A stretch of DNA of 64,000 nt from Flavobacterium urumqiense. Its GTDB lineage: Bacteria > Bacteroidota > Bacteroidia > Flavobacteriales > Flavobacteriaceae. Below the pieces are notes generated by a model. It ran no database searches and was not told the DNA's origin. It was given only the letters and a program-made list of their open reading frames with translations. The position numbers were made by a program, and so were the translations under genes. The number at the start of each line of letters is the position of its first letter. The stretch's first letter is position 1. Shown here in pieces: positions 18,548 to 27,544 of this stretch. The stretch is from the NCBI RefSeq assembly GCF_900108015.1, contig NZ_FNVP01000011.1, positions 1 through 64,000 of the forward strand, given 5' to 3'.

Positions 18548-19948
18548 TTGAAGCCTTTTAAACTAAACACAAATTATAAGCAAATACTTGCCGATACCAT
18601 TACTCCGGTGAGTGTATATCTCAAAATTCGCGATAAATTTCCTAATAGCTTATTGCTGGAAAGCAGTGATTATCATGGAAGTGACAACAGTTTTTCTTAC
18701 ATTTGTTGCAATCCGATTGCTTCTATAAAAATAGAAAATGAAATTATTCATAAAATATTCCCTGATGGAAGTTTTGAGAAAATTACAATTGATTCGACTA
18801 CTGATATTCCAGCAGTTATTCAAGAGTTTTCGAGTCAATTTAAATCGGAGAAAAATGATTTCAAGTTTATCAATAATGGTTTATTTGGCTATATTTCCTA
18901 TGATGCCGTTCGTTATTTTGAAACAGTAACTATTACTAAAAAAGACAATAGTATTTCTATTCCTGATGTTTATTATGCCGTTTACCAAAATATAATAGCC
19001 ATCAATCATTTTAAAAATCAAGCGTATATCTTTTGTCATAGTTTAGATGGAAGAAACAACATTTCGGAAATTGAGCAGTTATTGCAATCAAGAAATATTG
19101 CTTCCTATAAATTCTCTAAAAAAGGAGACGGTTTTTCTAATTTGACAGATGACCAATTCATGCATAATGTGGCTTTAGCCAAAAAACATTGTTTCCGTGG
19201 TGATGTGTTTCAATTAGTTTTATCCAGAAGGTTTACCCAAGGTTTTAAAGGGGATGAATTTAATGTTTATAGAGCATTGCGAAGCATCAATCCTTCACCC
19301 TATTTATTCTTTTTTGATTATGGTGATTTTAAAATATTTGGTTCTTCGCCAGAAGCACAAATTATTGTAAAAGATCGTAAAGCTGAAATTCATCCTATAG
19401 CAGGAACTTTCAAAAGAACGGGCGATGACGAAAAAGATGCCGTTCTTGCCAAAGAATTAGCAATTGATAAAAAAGAGAACAGTGAGCATGTAATGTTGGT
19501 GGATTTAGCCAGAAATGATTTGAGTAGAAACGGACATAATGTAAATGTCGAAAAATATAGGGAAGTTCAATTTTTCTCGCATGTTATTCACTTGGTTTCT
19601 AAAGTAACGGGACATTTACATGAAAATGCAACAACGATGCAAGTGGTAGCCGATACTTTTCCTGCGGGAACATTAAGCGGCGCTCCCAAGCACAGAGCGA
19701 TGCAACTGATTGAAGAATACGAAAAAACAAACCGTAGTTTTTACGGTGGAGCCATTGGTTTTATGGATTTTGAAGGCAATTTTAATCACGCTATTATGAT
19801 TCGTACTTTTCTAAGTAAAAATCATCATTTACACTCTCAAGCTGGAGCAGGAATTGTTGCCGGCTCCGATGAAGAAAGCGAAATGCAGGAAGTCTATAAT
19901 AAATTGAGAGCCTTGAATGCGGCTTTGGATTTAGCGGAAACAATATAA
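18548..19948 (+). CDS. trpE: anthranilate synthase component I
   Basis: TrpE converts chorismate to anthranilate with ammonia delivered by TrpG. It has 466 residues. The N-terminal LLLESS motif (residues 35-40) is the Trp feedback-binding element. The catalytic chorismate-binding domain follows: FQLVLSRRFTQ, GSSPEAQI, IAGTFKRTGDDEKD, GTLSGAPKHRAMQLIEEYE and the C-terminal QAGAGIVAGSDEESE. The start is a TTG at 18548. No suitable ATG lies nearby, and the protein begins MKPFKLNTNYKQ as family members do. It is the first structural gene behind the attenuator. Confidence 0.95.
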   Translation: MKPFKLNTNYKQILADTITPVSVYLKIRDKFPNSLLLESSDYHGSDNSFSYICCNPIASIKIENEIIHKIFPDGSFEKITIDSTTDIPAVIQEFSSQFKSEKNDFKFINNGLFGYISYDAVRYFETVTITKKDNSISIPDVYYAVYQNIIAINHFKNQAYIFCHSLDGRNNISEIEQLLQSRNIASYKFSKKGDGFSNLTDDQFMHNVALAKKHCFRGDVFQLVLSRRFTQGFKGDEFNVYRALRSINPSPYLFFFDYGDFKIFGSSPEAQIIVKDRKAEIHPIAGTFKRTGDDEKDAVLAKELAIDKKENSEHVMLVDLARNDLSRNGHNVNVEKYREVQFFSHVIHLVSKVTGHLHENATTMQVVADTFPAGTLSGAPKHRAMQLIEEYEKTNRSFYGGAIGFMDFEGNFNHAIMIRTFLSKNHHLHSQAGAGIVAGSDEESEMQEVYNKLRALNAALDLAETI

Positions 19949-19977
19949 AATAATTTAAAAATTCAATAATTTTAGAA

Positions 19978-20018
19978 TTTAAAGATTGCTGAAACGTTAG
20001 AATTTTTCAATCTTTAAA
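19978..20018. repeat. inverted repeat between trpE and trpG
   Basis: TTTAAAGATTG (19978-19988) and CAATCTTTAAA (20008-20018) form a perfect 11-bp inverted repeat with a 19-base loop in the 94-bp spacer. It lacks a clear T-run of terminator type. It may affect mRNA stability or partial termination. Confidence 0.5.
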
Positions 20019-20042
20019 TCTTTCAATTTTTCAATAATAAAA

Positions 20043-20609
20043 ATGAAAAAAATACTAGTCATAGACAATTACGATAGTTTCACTTATAATTTAGTGCATT
20101 ATCTCGAAGATTTAAATTGCGAAGTAACCGTTTACAGAAACGACGAATTTGATATTGATGAAATAGCTACATTTGATAAAATACTACTTTCTCCCGGACC
20201 TGGTATCCCTGATGAAGCAGGATTATTGAAAGATATAATTAGAAAATATGGTCCAACCAAAAGTATTTTTGGTGTTTGTTTGGGTCAACAAGCAATTGGC
20301 GAAGTTTACGGAGGAACACTTTCGAATTTAGATAAAGTATATCATGGTGTCGCAACGATAGTAAAAACAGTAGTAGATGACGAGCTTTTATTTGAAGGAT
20401 TAGGAAATGAATTTGAAGTAGGACGTTATCATTCTTGGGTGGTTGACACCAATTTACCAGATGTTCTGGAAGCTACTTCATTCGACGAAAATGGACAAGT
20501 AATGTCGTTGCGTCACAAAACGTATGATGTTCGTGGTGTACAGTTCCACCCTGAAAGTGTTTTGACTCCGAATGGGAAAAAGATATTAGAAAACTGGATT
20601 AAATCTTAG
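20043..20609 (+). CDS. trpG: anthranilate synthase component II (glutamine amidotransferase)
   Basis: This class I glutamine amidotransferase supplies ammonia to TrpE and perhaps, in this group, also to aminodeoxychorismate synthase. It has 188 residues. The nucleophile is Cys79 in FGVCLGQQAIGE. The His-Glu pair is His169 and Glu171 in VQFHPESVLT. The oxyanion-strand motif LLSPGPGIPDEAG is at about 48-60. It lies 94 bp after trpE. Confidence 0.95.
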   Translation: MKKILVIDNYDSFTYNLVHYLEDLNCEVTVYRNDEFDIDEIATFDKILLSPGPGIPDEAGLLKDIIRKYGPTKSIFGVCLGQQAIGEVYGGTLSNLDKVYHGVATIVKTVVDDELLFEGLGNEFEVGRYHSWVVDTNLPDVLEATSFDENGQVMSLRHKTYDVRGVQFHPESVLTPNGKKILENWIKS

Positions 20610-20712
20610 TAGTCAGTGTTCAGTCGCAGTAATCAGTCGACTAAATTTAATTAACATTATTCAATACCAAATTTTGCGTCTTTGAGCCTTTGTGGCAAAA
20701 ACAACCTAAAAA

Positions 20713-21699
20713 ATGAAAAACATATTAAACAGATTAATTAATCACGAAATACTTTCGCAAGAAGAAGCAAAAAATGTATTGGTAAATATCTCTAACGGGA
20801 GTTATAACACTAGTCAGATTGCTTCATTTCTTACCGTATACATGATGCGAAGCGTTAGTATAGAAGAACTTTCTGGATTTCGGGAAGCGTTATTGGACTT
20901 GTGCATCCGAGTGGATTTATCCGCTTACAATACTATCGATTTATGTGGAACAGGCGGTGATGGAAAAGACACTTTCAATATTTCAACCTTGGCTTCATTT
21001 GTGGCTGCGGGAGCAGGAATAAAAGTAGCAAAACACGGAAATTACGGCGTTTCTTCTATTTCGGGTTCCAGTAATGTGATGGAGAAATTAGGAATCAAAT
21101 TCAGCAATGACAATGATTTTCTGGAGAAATGTATCGATAAAGCAGGAATTTGTGTTTTACATGCGCCCTTATTTCATCCAGCCATGAAAAATGTAGGACC
21201 AATTAGAAAAGAATTGGCTGTAAAAACATTCTTCAATATGTTGGGACCAATGGTAAATCCTTCGTTTCCCAAAAACCAATTGGTAGGTGTTTTCAATTTG
21301 GAATTAGCCAGAATGTATGCGTATCTGTATCAAAATACAGCTGTGAATTTCACCATCTTACATTCGATTGACGGCTATGATGAAGTTTCCTTGACAGGAC
21401 CTACAAAAACAATTACTAGTTCTATGGAAGGAATGCTAAATCCAGAAGATTTTGGTGTTCGTCTTTTGCTGCAAAGCGAAATAGAAGGTGGAACTACTAT
21501 TGACGAATCCTCTCAAATGTTTACCAATATCATTTCTGGAAAAGGTACTGAAGCCCAAAATAATGTGGTTTGTGCCAATGCGGCCATGGCCATTGCAACG
21601 GTTACAAAATGTTCTCCTTTAGAAGGATTTCAAATAGCAAAGGAAAGTTTATTATCCGGAAAAGGACTTGTAGCTTTGAAGAAATTACAGAATATGTAA
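20713..21699 (+). CDS. trpD: anthranilate phosphoribosyltransferase
   Basis: TrpD joins anthranilate to PRPP. It has 328 residues, slightly shorter than many homologues but complete. The PRPP-binding GTGGDGKDTFNIST (about 76-89), the KHGNYGVSSISGSSNVME block (about 105-122) and the conserved late blocks GPTKTI and DGYDEVSLTG are all present. It sits in the trp operon. The 104-bp spacer before it contains dispersed-repeat-like text (20618-20700, including TTGCGTCTTTGAGCCTTTG), a kind of intergenic repeat that I recall from Flavobacterium genomes. Confidence 0.95.
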   Translation: MKNILNRLINHEILSQEEAKNVLVNISNGSYNTSQIASFLTVYMMRSVSIEELSGFREALLDLCIRVDLSAYNTIDLCGTGGDGKDTFNISTLASFVAAGAGIKVAKHGNYGVSSISGSSNVMEKLGIKFSNDNDFLEKCIDKAGICVLHAPLFHPAMKNVGPIRKELAVKTFFNMLGPMVNPSFPKNQLVGVFNLELARMYAYLYQNTAVNFTILHSIDGYDEVSLTGPTKTITSSMEGMLNPEDFGVRLLLQSEIEGGTTIDESSQMFTNIISGKGTEAQNNVVCANAAMAIATVTKCSPLEGFQIAKESLLSGKGLVALKKLQNM

Positions 21700-21801
21700 G
21701 CCCCCCAACCCCCGAAGGGAGAGTTAAAAAATAACAAAAAAGTATAATAAAGAACTCAATGAGGTCCAACAGTTCCCCCTTCGGGGGTTAGGGGGCTAAT
21801 T
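21698..21801. repeat. GC-rich inverted repeat between trpD and trpC
   Basis: The left arm, from AAGCCCCCCAACCCCCGAAG (21698-21725), and the right arm, ending CTTCGGGGGTTAGGGGGCT (21771-21801), form a long inverted repeat of about 28 bp with few mismatches. The loop is AT-rich and about 45 bp. Each arm can also fold on itself (CCCCCTTCGGGGG). It is strikingly G/C-rich against its surroundings and begins inside the trpD stop codon. It looks like a mobile intergenic palindromic element. Confidence 0.75.
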
Positions 21802-21805
21802 AAAA

Positions 21806-22594
21806 ATGAACATCCTAGATAAAATTATAGTTGACAAAAAAAGAGAAGTAATTCTCAAGAAATCTATCATTCCCGTTTCGCAATTGGAAGCTTCTGTTTT
21901 TTTTGAAAGAAAGACTATTTCTTTGAGCGATAATTTAAAAAACAGCACGTCAGGAATTATTGCTGAACACAAACGTCGTTCGCCGTCCAAAGCAGAAATA
22001 AATTATAGTTTTACGGTGGAAGAAGTAACTAAAGGCTACGAAAATGCTGGTGCTTGTGGAATTTCGGTATTGACGGACGGAAAATATTTTGGTGGTTCGC
22101 TAGACGATTTACTTTTAGCAAGAGCCACAGTAAACATTCCATTATTGAGAAAAGAATTCATTGTTGATGAATACCAAATCTTAGAAGCCAAAGCACATGG
22201 AGCCGATTTAATTCTACTTATTGCAGCAGTTTTAACGAGGGACGAAATCAAATCTTTATCTGAATTTGCTAAAAGTTTGGGATTGGAAGTATTGTTGGAA
22301 GTTCACAATCAGCAAGAATTGGAAAAATCAATTATGCCCACATTGGATATGATTGGTGTAAACAACAGAAACCTAAAAACATTCGAAGTGAGTTTGGATT
22401 TCAGCAAGCAATTAGCAGCACAAATTCCAGATGATTTTGTAAAAGTTTCCGAAAGCGGGATTTCATCTATTGAAGCTATTACTGAATTAAAACCATACGG
22501 ATATAAAGGTTTTTTAATTGGAGAAAACTTTATGAAAACGGATAATGTCGGTAAAGCGGCAACGGAATTTATTTCGAAATTAATATTAAATTAA
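21806..22594 (+). CDS. trpC: indole-3-glycerol-phosphate synthase
   Basis: TrpC closes the indole ring from CdRP. It has 262 residues and a TIM-barrel fold. Visible blocks are IIAEHKRRSPSKAEI (catalytic Lys region), ISVLTDGKYFGGSLDDL, LRKEFIVDEYQILEAKAHGA, EVLLEVHNQQELEK, IGVNNRNLKTFEV and VSESGI. TrpF is a separate gene downstream. It begins 106 bp after trpD, beyond the palindromic element. Confidence 0.95.
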   Translation: MNILDKIIVDKKREVILKKSIIPVSQLEASVFFERKTISLSDNLKNSTSGIIAEHKRRSPSKAEINYSFTVEEVTKGYENAGACGISVLTDGKYFGGSLDDLLLARATVNIPLLRKEFIVDEYQILEAKAHGADLILLIAAVLTRDEIKSLSEFAKSLGLEVLLEVHNQQELEKSIMPTLDMIGVNNRNLKTFEVSLDFSKQLAAQIPDDFVKVSESGISSIEAITELKPYGYKGFLIGENFMKTDNVGKAATEFISKLILN

Positions 22595-22630
22595 TCTATT
22601 TACAGGTTAATTAATGAATAAAATAATAGT

Positions 22631-23245
22631 ATGCAAAAATTACTTCTATTTCTTTTTTTTGTAAGTTTTACCTCATTTTAACAAATTAGGTATTATAAAA
22701 TTAATTATGACGATTTACCCCAATCAATTGAACTTATAGAAAATGATAATGGCAAATTCATTGGAACTATAAATACGGAATTAGATAAGGGCAATTGGGA
22801 TATTACTTGGTTAAATAGAACTTGGAGAAAGCTTTGGAAAATAGAAAACAAAAAAAAATCTATTGTTGATCCAATAAATGAAGAGTTAGTTAAAAATTTA
22901 ATGAACCAATTAGAAAAAGACGGAATTGAAACAATTAAAAATTGTAAAGATGATGTCAATTGTAATAACATTGGTTTTCTTGATGGTTCAAGTACATCCT
23001 TTAAAATTAAAACTAAAAAAAATGACCGTGAATATTATTTCAGTGAAATATATCCAATTTTAAAAGATAACATAGAAACTAATGAGATTAGAAAAAAAGC
23101 ACAAAATATCATAACTACATTGGACAAATTTATTAGCCAAAAAGAAAGTTTTTCCAATGCAATTAAACAATTACCAAGGGGTAAATACTACTATTTTAGT
23201 GGTATCTCCATTTGCCGAATAAATAATAATAAAAAGAGGAAATAA
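22631..23245 (+). pseudogene. secreted protein gene broken by a stop in the signal peptide
   Basis: A frame begins at ATG 22631 with MQKLLLFLFFVSFTSF, a typical flavobacterial signal peptide. It hits TAA at 22679-22681, then continues in the same frame for about 187 codons to 23245 without another stop. The codons around the stop read TTT TAA CAA. A single TCA-to-TAA change would restore SFSQ, a normal signal-cleavage ending. The rest (from KINYDDLPQSIELIEND to SGISICRINNNKKRK) matches no family I recognise. It lies inside the trp operon between trpC and trpF. Alternatives are a sequencing error or translation from the internal Met at 22901. Confidence 0.75.
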
Positions 23246-23284
23246 GTAACATTATTGAGAAATACATATACTAAAATTCAAAAG

Positions 23285-23926
23285 ATGAAACTCAAAATCT
23301 GCGGCATGAAATATCCCGATAATATACTCGAAGTAGGTTCGCTTCTACCCGATTATATGGGATTTATATTCTGGGAGAAATCAGCGCGGTATTTTAATGG
23401 TAGCATTCCGGACTTACCAAAATCAATCAAGAAAGTAGGAGTTTTTGTCAACGCTACACAAGAGGATATTCTTGAAAAAATAGCAAAATACGATTTGCAG
23501 GCCGTTCAATTACACGGACAGGAATCGGTTGAATTTTGTTTAGATTTGAAACAAGTTTTAAAAGATGACAATGGAAAACAAATTCAAATTGAAATCATAA
23601 AAGTATTCTCTGTTGATGATTCTTTTGATTTTGAAGTATTGAAACCCTTTGAAACCGTTTGTGATTATTTTCTTTTTGATACCAAAGGAAAATTACCCGG
23701 CGGAAACGGAACCACATTCAATTGGAAAGTATTAGAAAAGTATTCTTCAAACAAGCCATTTTTCCTAAGTGGCGGAATTGGTTTAGAAGAAATCGATTTA
23801 ACAAAAGAAATTTTAACAACAAATTTACCAATTCATGCTTTGGATTTAAATAGCAAATTTGAAATCGAGCCAGGATTAAAAGATAAAAAAATATTGAAAA
23901 AGTTTCAGAACAATTTGAAACTTTAA
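23285..23926 (+). CDS. trpF: phosphoribosylanthranilate isomerase
   Basis: TrpF carries out the Amadori rearrangement of PRA to CdRP. From the Met at 23285 it has 213 residues. The frame is open to a TTG at 23255, but the family start is MKLKICGM. KICGMKYPDNI carries the catalytic Cys. GVFVNATQEDI, VQLHGQESVEFC, FDTKGKLPGGNGTTFNW (catalytic Asp region) and FLSGGIGLEEI follow. The C-terminal LDLNSKFEIEPGLKD is the conserved 'DxSSGxE' region, with LNSKFE here. It stands 20 bp upstream of trpB. Confidence 0.93.
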   Translation: MKLKICGMKYPDNILEVGSLLPDYMGFIFWEKSARYFNGSIPDLPKSIKKVGVFVNATQEDILEKIAKYDLQAVQLHGQESVEFCLDLKQVLKDDNGKQIQIEIIKVFSVDDSFDFEVLKPFETVCDYFLFDTKGKLPGGNGTTFNWKVLEKYSSNKPFFLSGGIGLEEIDLTKEILTTNLPIHALDLNSKFEIEPGLKDKKILKKFQNNLKL

Positions 23927-23946
23927 ACTTTTAAACTTTAAACAAA

Positions 23947-25128
23947 ATGAGTTACAACGTCAACGAAAAAGGCTACTACGGAGAATTTGGAGGCGCTTAC
24001 ATTCCTGAAATGTTATATCCAAATGTCGAAGAATTACGTCAAAATTATTTAAAAATTACGGCTGAACCAGAATTTCAAGCTGAATTTGATGCCTTGTTAA
24101 AAGATTACGCAGGTCGCCCTACGCCTCTTTATTTTGCAAAACGACTATCGCAACAATACAATACTAAAGTTTATCTGAAAAGAGAAGATTTGTGTCACAC
24201 TGGCGCCCATAAAATCAACAATACTATCGGACAAATTCTTTTGGCAAAACGTTTAGGCAAAACCAGAATCATAGCTGAAACAGGTGCTGGACAACATGGT
24301 GTCGCTACAGCAACTGTCTGTGCGCTAATGGGATTAGAATGTATCGTTTATATGGGAGAAATCGACATCAAGCGTCAAGCGCCAAATGTAGCTCGTATGA
24401 AAATGTTAGGTGCTGAAGTTCGTCCCGCTCTTTCAGGATCTCGTACACTAAAAGACGCAACTAATGAAGCCATTCGCGATTGGATCAACAATCCCGTTGA
24501 CACCTATTATATCATAGGATCTGTAGTGGGACCGCATCCTTATCCAGATATGGTAGCGCGTTTTCAAAGTGTTATTTCTAAGGAAATCAAGGAACAATTA
24601 CTGGAAAAAGAAGGACGTGAAAATCCAGATTACGTAATCGCTTGTGTAGGTGGCGGAAGCAACGCTGCCGGAGCTTACTATCATTTTCTTGATGAATCGT
24701 CCGTGAATATTATCGCTGTTGAAGCCGCAGGATTAGGAGTAGATTCGGGCGAAAGTGCCGCTACCTCCGTCTTAGGTAAGATTGGCGTCATTCATGGCAG
24801 CAAAACCTTGCTAATGCAATCTGTTGACGGCCAGATTACCGAACCATATTCCATTTCTGCAGGTTTGGATTACCCAGGAGTTGGTCCTATGCATGCGCAT
24901 CTGTTCGCTTCAAAAAGAGCACAATTCATTTCCATCACAGATCAGCAAGCCATGGATTGGGGTTTAAAATTATCTAAAATGGAAGGTCTGATTCCTGCAA
25001 TTGAAAGCGCGCATGCCTTTGCTGTGCTCGACGAAATGAAATTCAAGCCAGAAGATATCGTAGTCATCAACCTTTCTGGTCGTGGCGACAAAGATTTGAA
25101 TACCTACATCGATTATTTTAAATTATAA
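23947..25128 (+). CDS. trpB: tryptophan synthase beta chain
   Basis: TrpB condenses indole and serine on PLP. It has 393 residues, the normal length for the TrpB1 type. The PLP Lys is Lys89 in [25 protein letters not shown] is the substrate-binding block, [15 protein letters not shown] holds the PLP phosphate, and [13 protein letters not shown] is the C-terminal block. Codon use and conservation look normal. A 236-bp spacer that contains a structured repeat separates it from the next gene. Confidence 0.97.
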   Translation: MSYNVNEKGYYGEFGGAYIPEMLYPNVEELRQNYLKITAEPEFQAEFDALLKDYAGRPTPLYFAKRLSQQYNTKVYLKREDLCHTGAHKINNTIGQILLAKRLGKTRIIAETGAGQHGVATATVCALMGLECIVYMGEIDIKRQAPNVARMKMLGAEVRPALSGSRTLKDATNEAIRDWINNPVDTYYIIGSVVGPHPYPDMVARFQSVISKEIKEQLLEKEGRENPDYVIACVGGGSNAAGAYYHFLDESSVNIIAVEAAGLGVDSGESAATSVLGKIGVIHGSKTLLMQSVDGQITEPYSISAGLDYPGVGPMHAHLFASKRAQFISITDQQAMDWGLKLSKMEGLIPAIESAHAFAVLDEMKFKPEDIVVINLSGRGDKDLNTYIDYFKL

Positions 25129-25129
25129 G

Positions 25130-25320
25130 TTGGGTTTATCCCGTATTTATTTCGGGGCGTTACCTCGCTTTCACTAGCGTTTCAGCGCGGTCAGGCTTTC
25201 CGTTGCAATCTTTTTTATCTCGTTAAAAAACGAGATAAAAAAGGATTTCCACTTCAAACGAAGTTCACTGAACTCCAATAAAAAATAAGAGTTTAGTGAA
25301 GTAATCCTTAACGAAAACCC
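25130..25320 (-). repeat. dispersed structured repeat, copy C (inverted, expanded)
   Basis: Read on the minus strand this carries the same ordered blocks as the copies at 9594 and 36881 (on the plus strand: GGGCGTTACC, GGTCAGGCTTTCCGTTGC, a long stem, then AATCCTTAACG). The stem is ATCTTTTTTATCTCG (25208-25222) with CGAGATAAAAAAGGAT (25231-25246), longer than in the other copies. It has an extra hairpin between blocks (TTCACTGAACTC near 25264, GAGTTTAGTGAA near 25289). It lies inside the trp operon after trpB. Confidence 0.65.
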
Positions 25321-25364
25321 AGCACTAAAATAACGTTCAATTCACATTTTTCAAAATAGAAATT

Positions 25365-25685
25365 ATGGAAAAATTATTTGCTTACGGCAGCTTACAAAAT
25401 GAGGACATACAAAAAGATCTTTTTGGGCGTATTCTTGAGGGAACTCCCGAAACGTTAATTGGTTATGTAATAAAAGAAATTCAAATCGAAGAAGAATTTG
25501 GATTAGTACACTATCCCATTATTACGGAAACCAATAAGCCGGAAGACACTATCAACGGAATGGTATATTCCATTTCACTACAAGAACTTCGCCAAACAGA
25601 TCTTTACGAAGGATTGCATTACAAACGCGTTGAAGTGCATTTAAAATCGGACCAAAAAGCTTGGGCCTACAGTGCGGCAATTTAA
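25365..25685 (+). CDS. gamma-glutamylcyclotransferase-like (AIG2 family) protein
   Basis: This 106-residue protein begins MEKLFAYGSLQNEDIQKDLF. YGSL is the hallmark substrate-binding loop of the GGCT/AIG2 fold. A later GMVYSISLQELRQTDLYEG provides the conserved acidic position (Glu in LYEG). Family members release 5-oxoproline from gamma-glutamyl amines, or act on unknown substrates. It is a single-domain cytosolic protein. It lies between trpB and trpA with 67 bp to trpA, so it is probably transcribed with the trp genes, but no metabolic link is evident. Confidence 0.85.
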   Translation: MEKLFAYGSLQNEDIQKDLFGRILEGTPETLIGYVIKEIQIEEEFGLVHYPIITETNKPEDTINGMVYSISLQELRQTDLYEGLHYKRVEVHLKSDQKAWAYSAAI

Positions 25686-25752
25686 ACTAGTAAACTACAA
25701 CTAAAACTACAAGGTCAAAAAAGACCTTGTAAACGGAATAAAAAATATAAAA

Positions 25753-26514
25753 ATGAACCGAATAAATCAAAAATTACAAGAGACTAAAAAGATACTTTCC
25801 ATCTATTTCTCCGCAGGATATCCAAACGGCAACGATACCGTACAAATCATTCAGGATTTGGAAAAAAGTGGCGTTGACATGATCGAAATCGGATTGCCGT
25901 TCAGCGATCCATTGGCCGATGGACCAACAATTCAAGCCAGTTCCACACAAGCCTTGCACAACGGAATGACAACACAAGTTTTGTTTGACCAATTAAAGGA
26001 CATTCGTAAATCAGTTTCTATTCCTTTAGTAATAATGGGTTATTTCAACCCGATGTTGCAGTACGGAGTAGAGAATTTCTGCCAGAAATGTGCGGAGATT
26101 GGTATCGACGGATTAATCATTCCTGATCTTCCCGTTGATGTGTATGCCGATGAATACAAAGCTACTTTTGAAAAATACGGATTGAAAAATATATTCTTGA
26201 TTACACCACAAACTTCTGACGAGCGCATCCATTTTATTGACAGCGTATCTGATGGTTTTATCTATATGGTAAGTTCGGCGAGCGTTACAGGGTCCCAAAC
26301 CGGTTTTGGAAGCATTCAAGAAGATTATTTCAAACGCATTGCTGACATGAATCTAAAAAATCCACAAGTAATAGGTTTTGGAATCAACAATAAAGAAACT
26401 TTTAACCAAGCCACACAATTTGCCAAAGGAGCCATTATAGGTAGTGCCTTCATCCAGCATTTAACCGAAAACGGAACAGGAAAAATCGAAGAATTTGTGA
26501 AAGCGATTCGATAA
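25753..26514 (+). CDS. trpA: tryptophan synthase alpha chain
   Basis: TrpA cleaves indole-3-glycerol phosphate and passes indole to TrpB. It has 253 residues. The catalytic acids are visible as Glu45 and Asp56 in VDMIEIGLPFSDPLADGPTI. The phosphate-binding and loop blocks YMVSSASVTGSQTGFG and VIGFGINNKETF are present. It is the last gene of the operon and is followed 24 bp later by a strong terminator. Confidence 0.96.
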   Translation: MNRINQKLQETKKILSIYFSAGYPNGNDTVQIIQDLEKSGVDMIEIGLPFSDPLADGPTIQASSTQALHNGMTTQVLFDQLKDIRKSVSIPLVIMGYFNPMLQYGVENFCQKCAEIGIDGLIIPDLPVDVYADEYKATFEKYGLKNIFLITPQTSDERIHFIDSVSDGFIYMVSSASVTGSQTGFGSIQEDYFKRIADMNLKNPQVIGFGINNKETFNQATQFAKGAIIGSAFIQHLTENGTGKIEEFVKAIR

Positions 26515-26538
26515 TAAAAATATCATTTTATATAAATC

Positions 26539-26571
26539 AAACGGCGTTTAAAGTTCATTTAAACGCCGTTT
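26539..26571 (+). terminator. intrinsic terminator of the trp operon
   Basis: A perfect 14-bp stem, AAACGGCGTTTAAA / TTTAAACGCCGTTT, with the loop GTTCA is followed by T residues, 24 bp after trpA. Confidence 0.9.
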
Positions 26572-26862
26572 TTTTGTGATTTAAACAATTTTACATCTTG
26601 TCATTTATAAGATTATTTTTATATATTAGCGAAACCAATAAGACTGAGGATTATCAGACCTATCTACCCAAATTTGGGGTGATAGGTCGCATAACGTCAG
26701 ACCTACACACTAGTTGGCGGTAATTCCTCCAAACTACCACCAGAAATAGGCAAGCTAACCACAGAAAAGTGAAAAATAGTAGAAATCAATAAGAAAAAAA
26801 AATGCTGATTTACAAAACACTAATTAAGATTTGGTTAGGGTTTTAAAAATATAATGTGATAA
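26572..26862. other. non-coding segment with hairpins before the CPBP gene
   Basis: No gene is seen. A hairpin, GACCTATC (26659-26666) with GATAGGTC (about 26683-26690), encloses ACCCAAATTTGGGGT. A second imperfect hairpin is TGGCGGTA (about 26715-26722) with TACCACCA. The sequence TTGGCGGTA recurs in inverted form just after the following gene (TACCGCCAA at about 27545). The segment looks like the left flank of an inserted gene cassette. Confidence 0.45.
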
Positions 26863-27540
26863 ATGAACAAAATTTTTAAGAACCTTTTAAGTAAAGATTT
26901 TATATGTTTTATAAAAAATCCTAATCAAGTTTTTCATAGTAATTTCAAACAGGATTTTATAATATTCGTAATACTGACATTTTTGAATTTTTTTGGTTTA
27001 TTTGTAAAAGGAATAGTCACTAAAGAACCATTTATAGAGTCGAGTGACTTGCCTAATTTTACTTTTTCAAAAATTTTCCCATTTATTTTCTTAATTCCTT
27101 TAATTGAAGAATTTGCTTTTAGAGGTTTTTTGCAATTCAGATCAAAATTAATATTTATTATTAGTTTGATTTCTCATATAATTTTATTGATAACTTTTGT
27201 TAGTAATTACAAGATAAAAGCAACTATGGTAATAATGATGATAATTATTGGATTATTATTCCTATTATTTAAAAATTGGTATCCACTACTAATTGATTTT
27301 ATTACAAATAATTTAAAAATTTTAGTTTTTATTTCGTCAATATGCTTTGGAATTATGCATTTGACAAATTTTGAAAATTTTGAATGGATTAATTTGATAA
27401 GTATTTTTGAGAAAATAATCACTGGAATATTCTTTTGCTATATCACTCGAAAATATAATATTTGGCATTCATATTTTTTTCATATTTTAAATAACTCCAT
27501 ACCTTTTATATTAGTTATGATTTATATTTTATCTCAATAA
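26863..27540 (+). CDS. CPBP-family intramembrane glutamic endopeptidase
   Basis: This integral membrane protein has 225 residues and about six hydrophobic segments. The three CPBP/Abi signature motifs are present: EE...R in LIEEFAFRGFLQF (about residue 85), an F...H segment in CFGIMHLTNF (about 165), and H..N in YFFHILNNSIPF (about 205-215). Family members (related to Rce1/MroQ) cleave within the membrane and often act in peptide maturation, bacteriocin immunity or regulation. The gene is much more AT-rich than its neighbours. It sits alone between inverted structured repeats, which suggests acquisition as a cassette. The substrate is unknown. Confidence 0.88.
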   Translation: MNKIFKNLLSKDFICFIKNPNQVFHSNFKQDFIIFVILTFLNFFGLFVKGIVTKEPFIESSDLPNFTFSKIFPFIFLIPLIEEFAFRGFLQFRSKLIFIISLISHIILLITFVSNYKIKATMVIMMIIIGLLFLLFKNWYPLLIDFITNNLKILVFISSICFGIMHLTNFENFEWINLISIFEKIITGIFFCYITRKYNIWHSYFFHILNNSIPFILVMIYILSQ

Positions 27541-27544
27541 AGAA

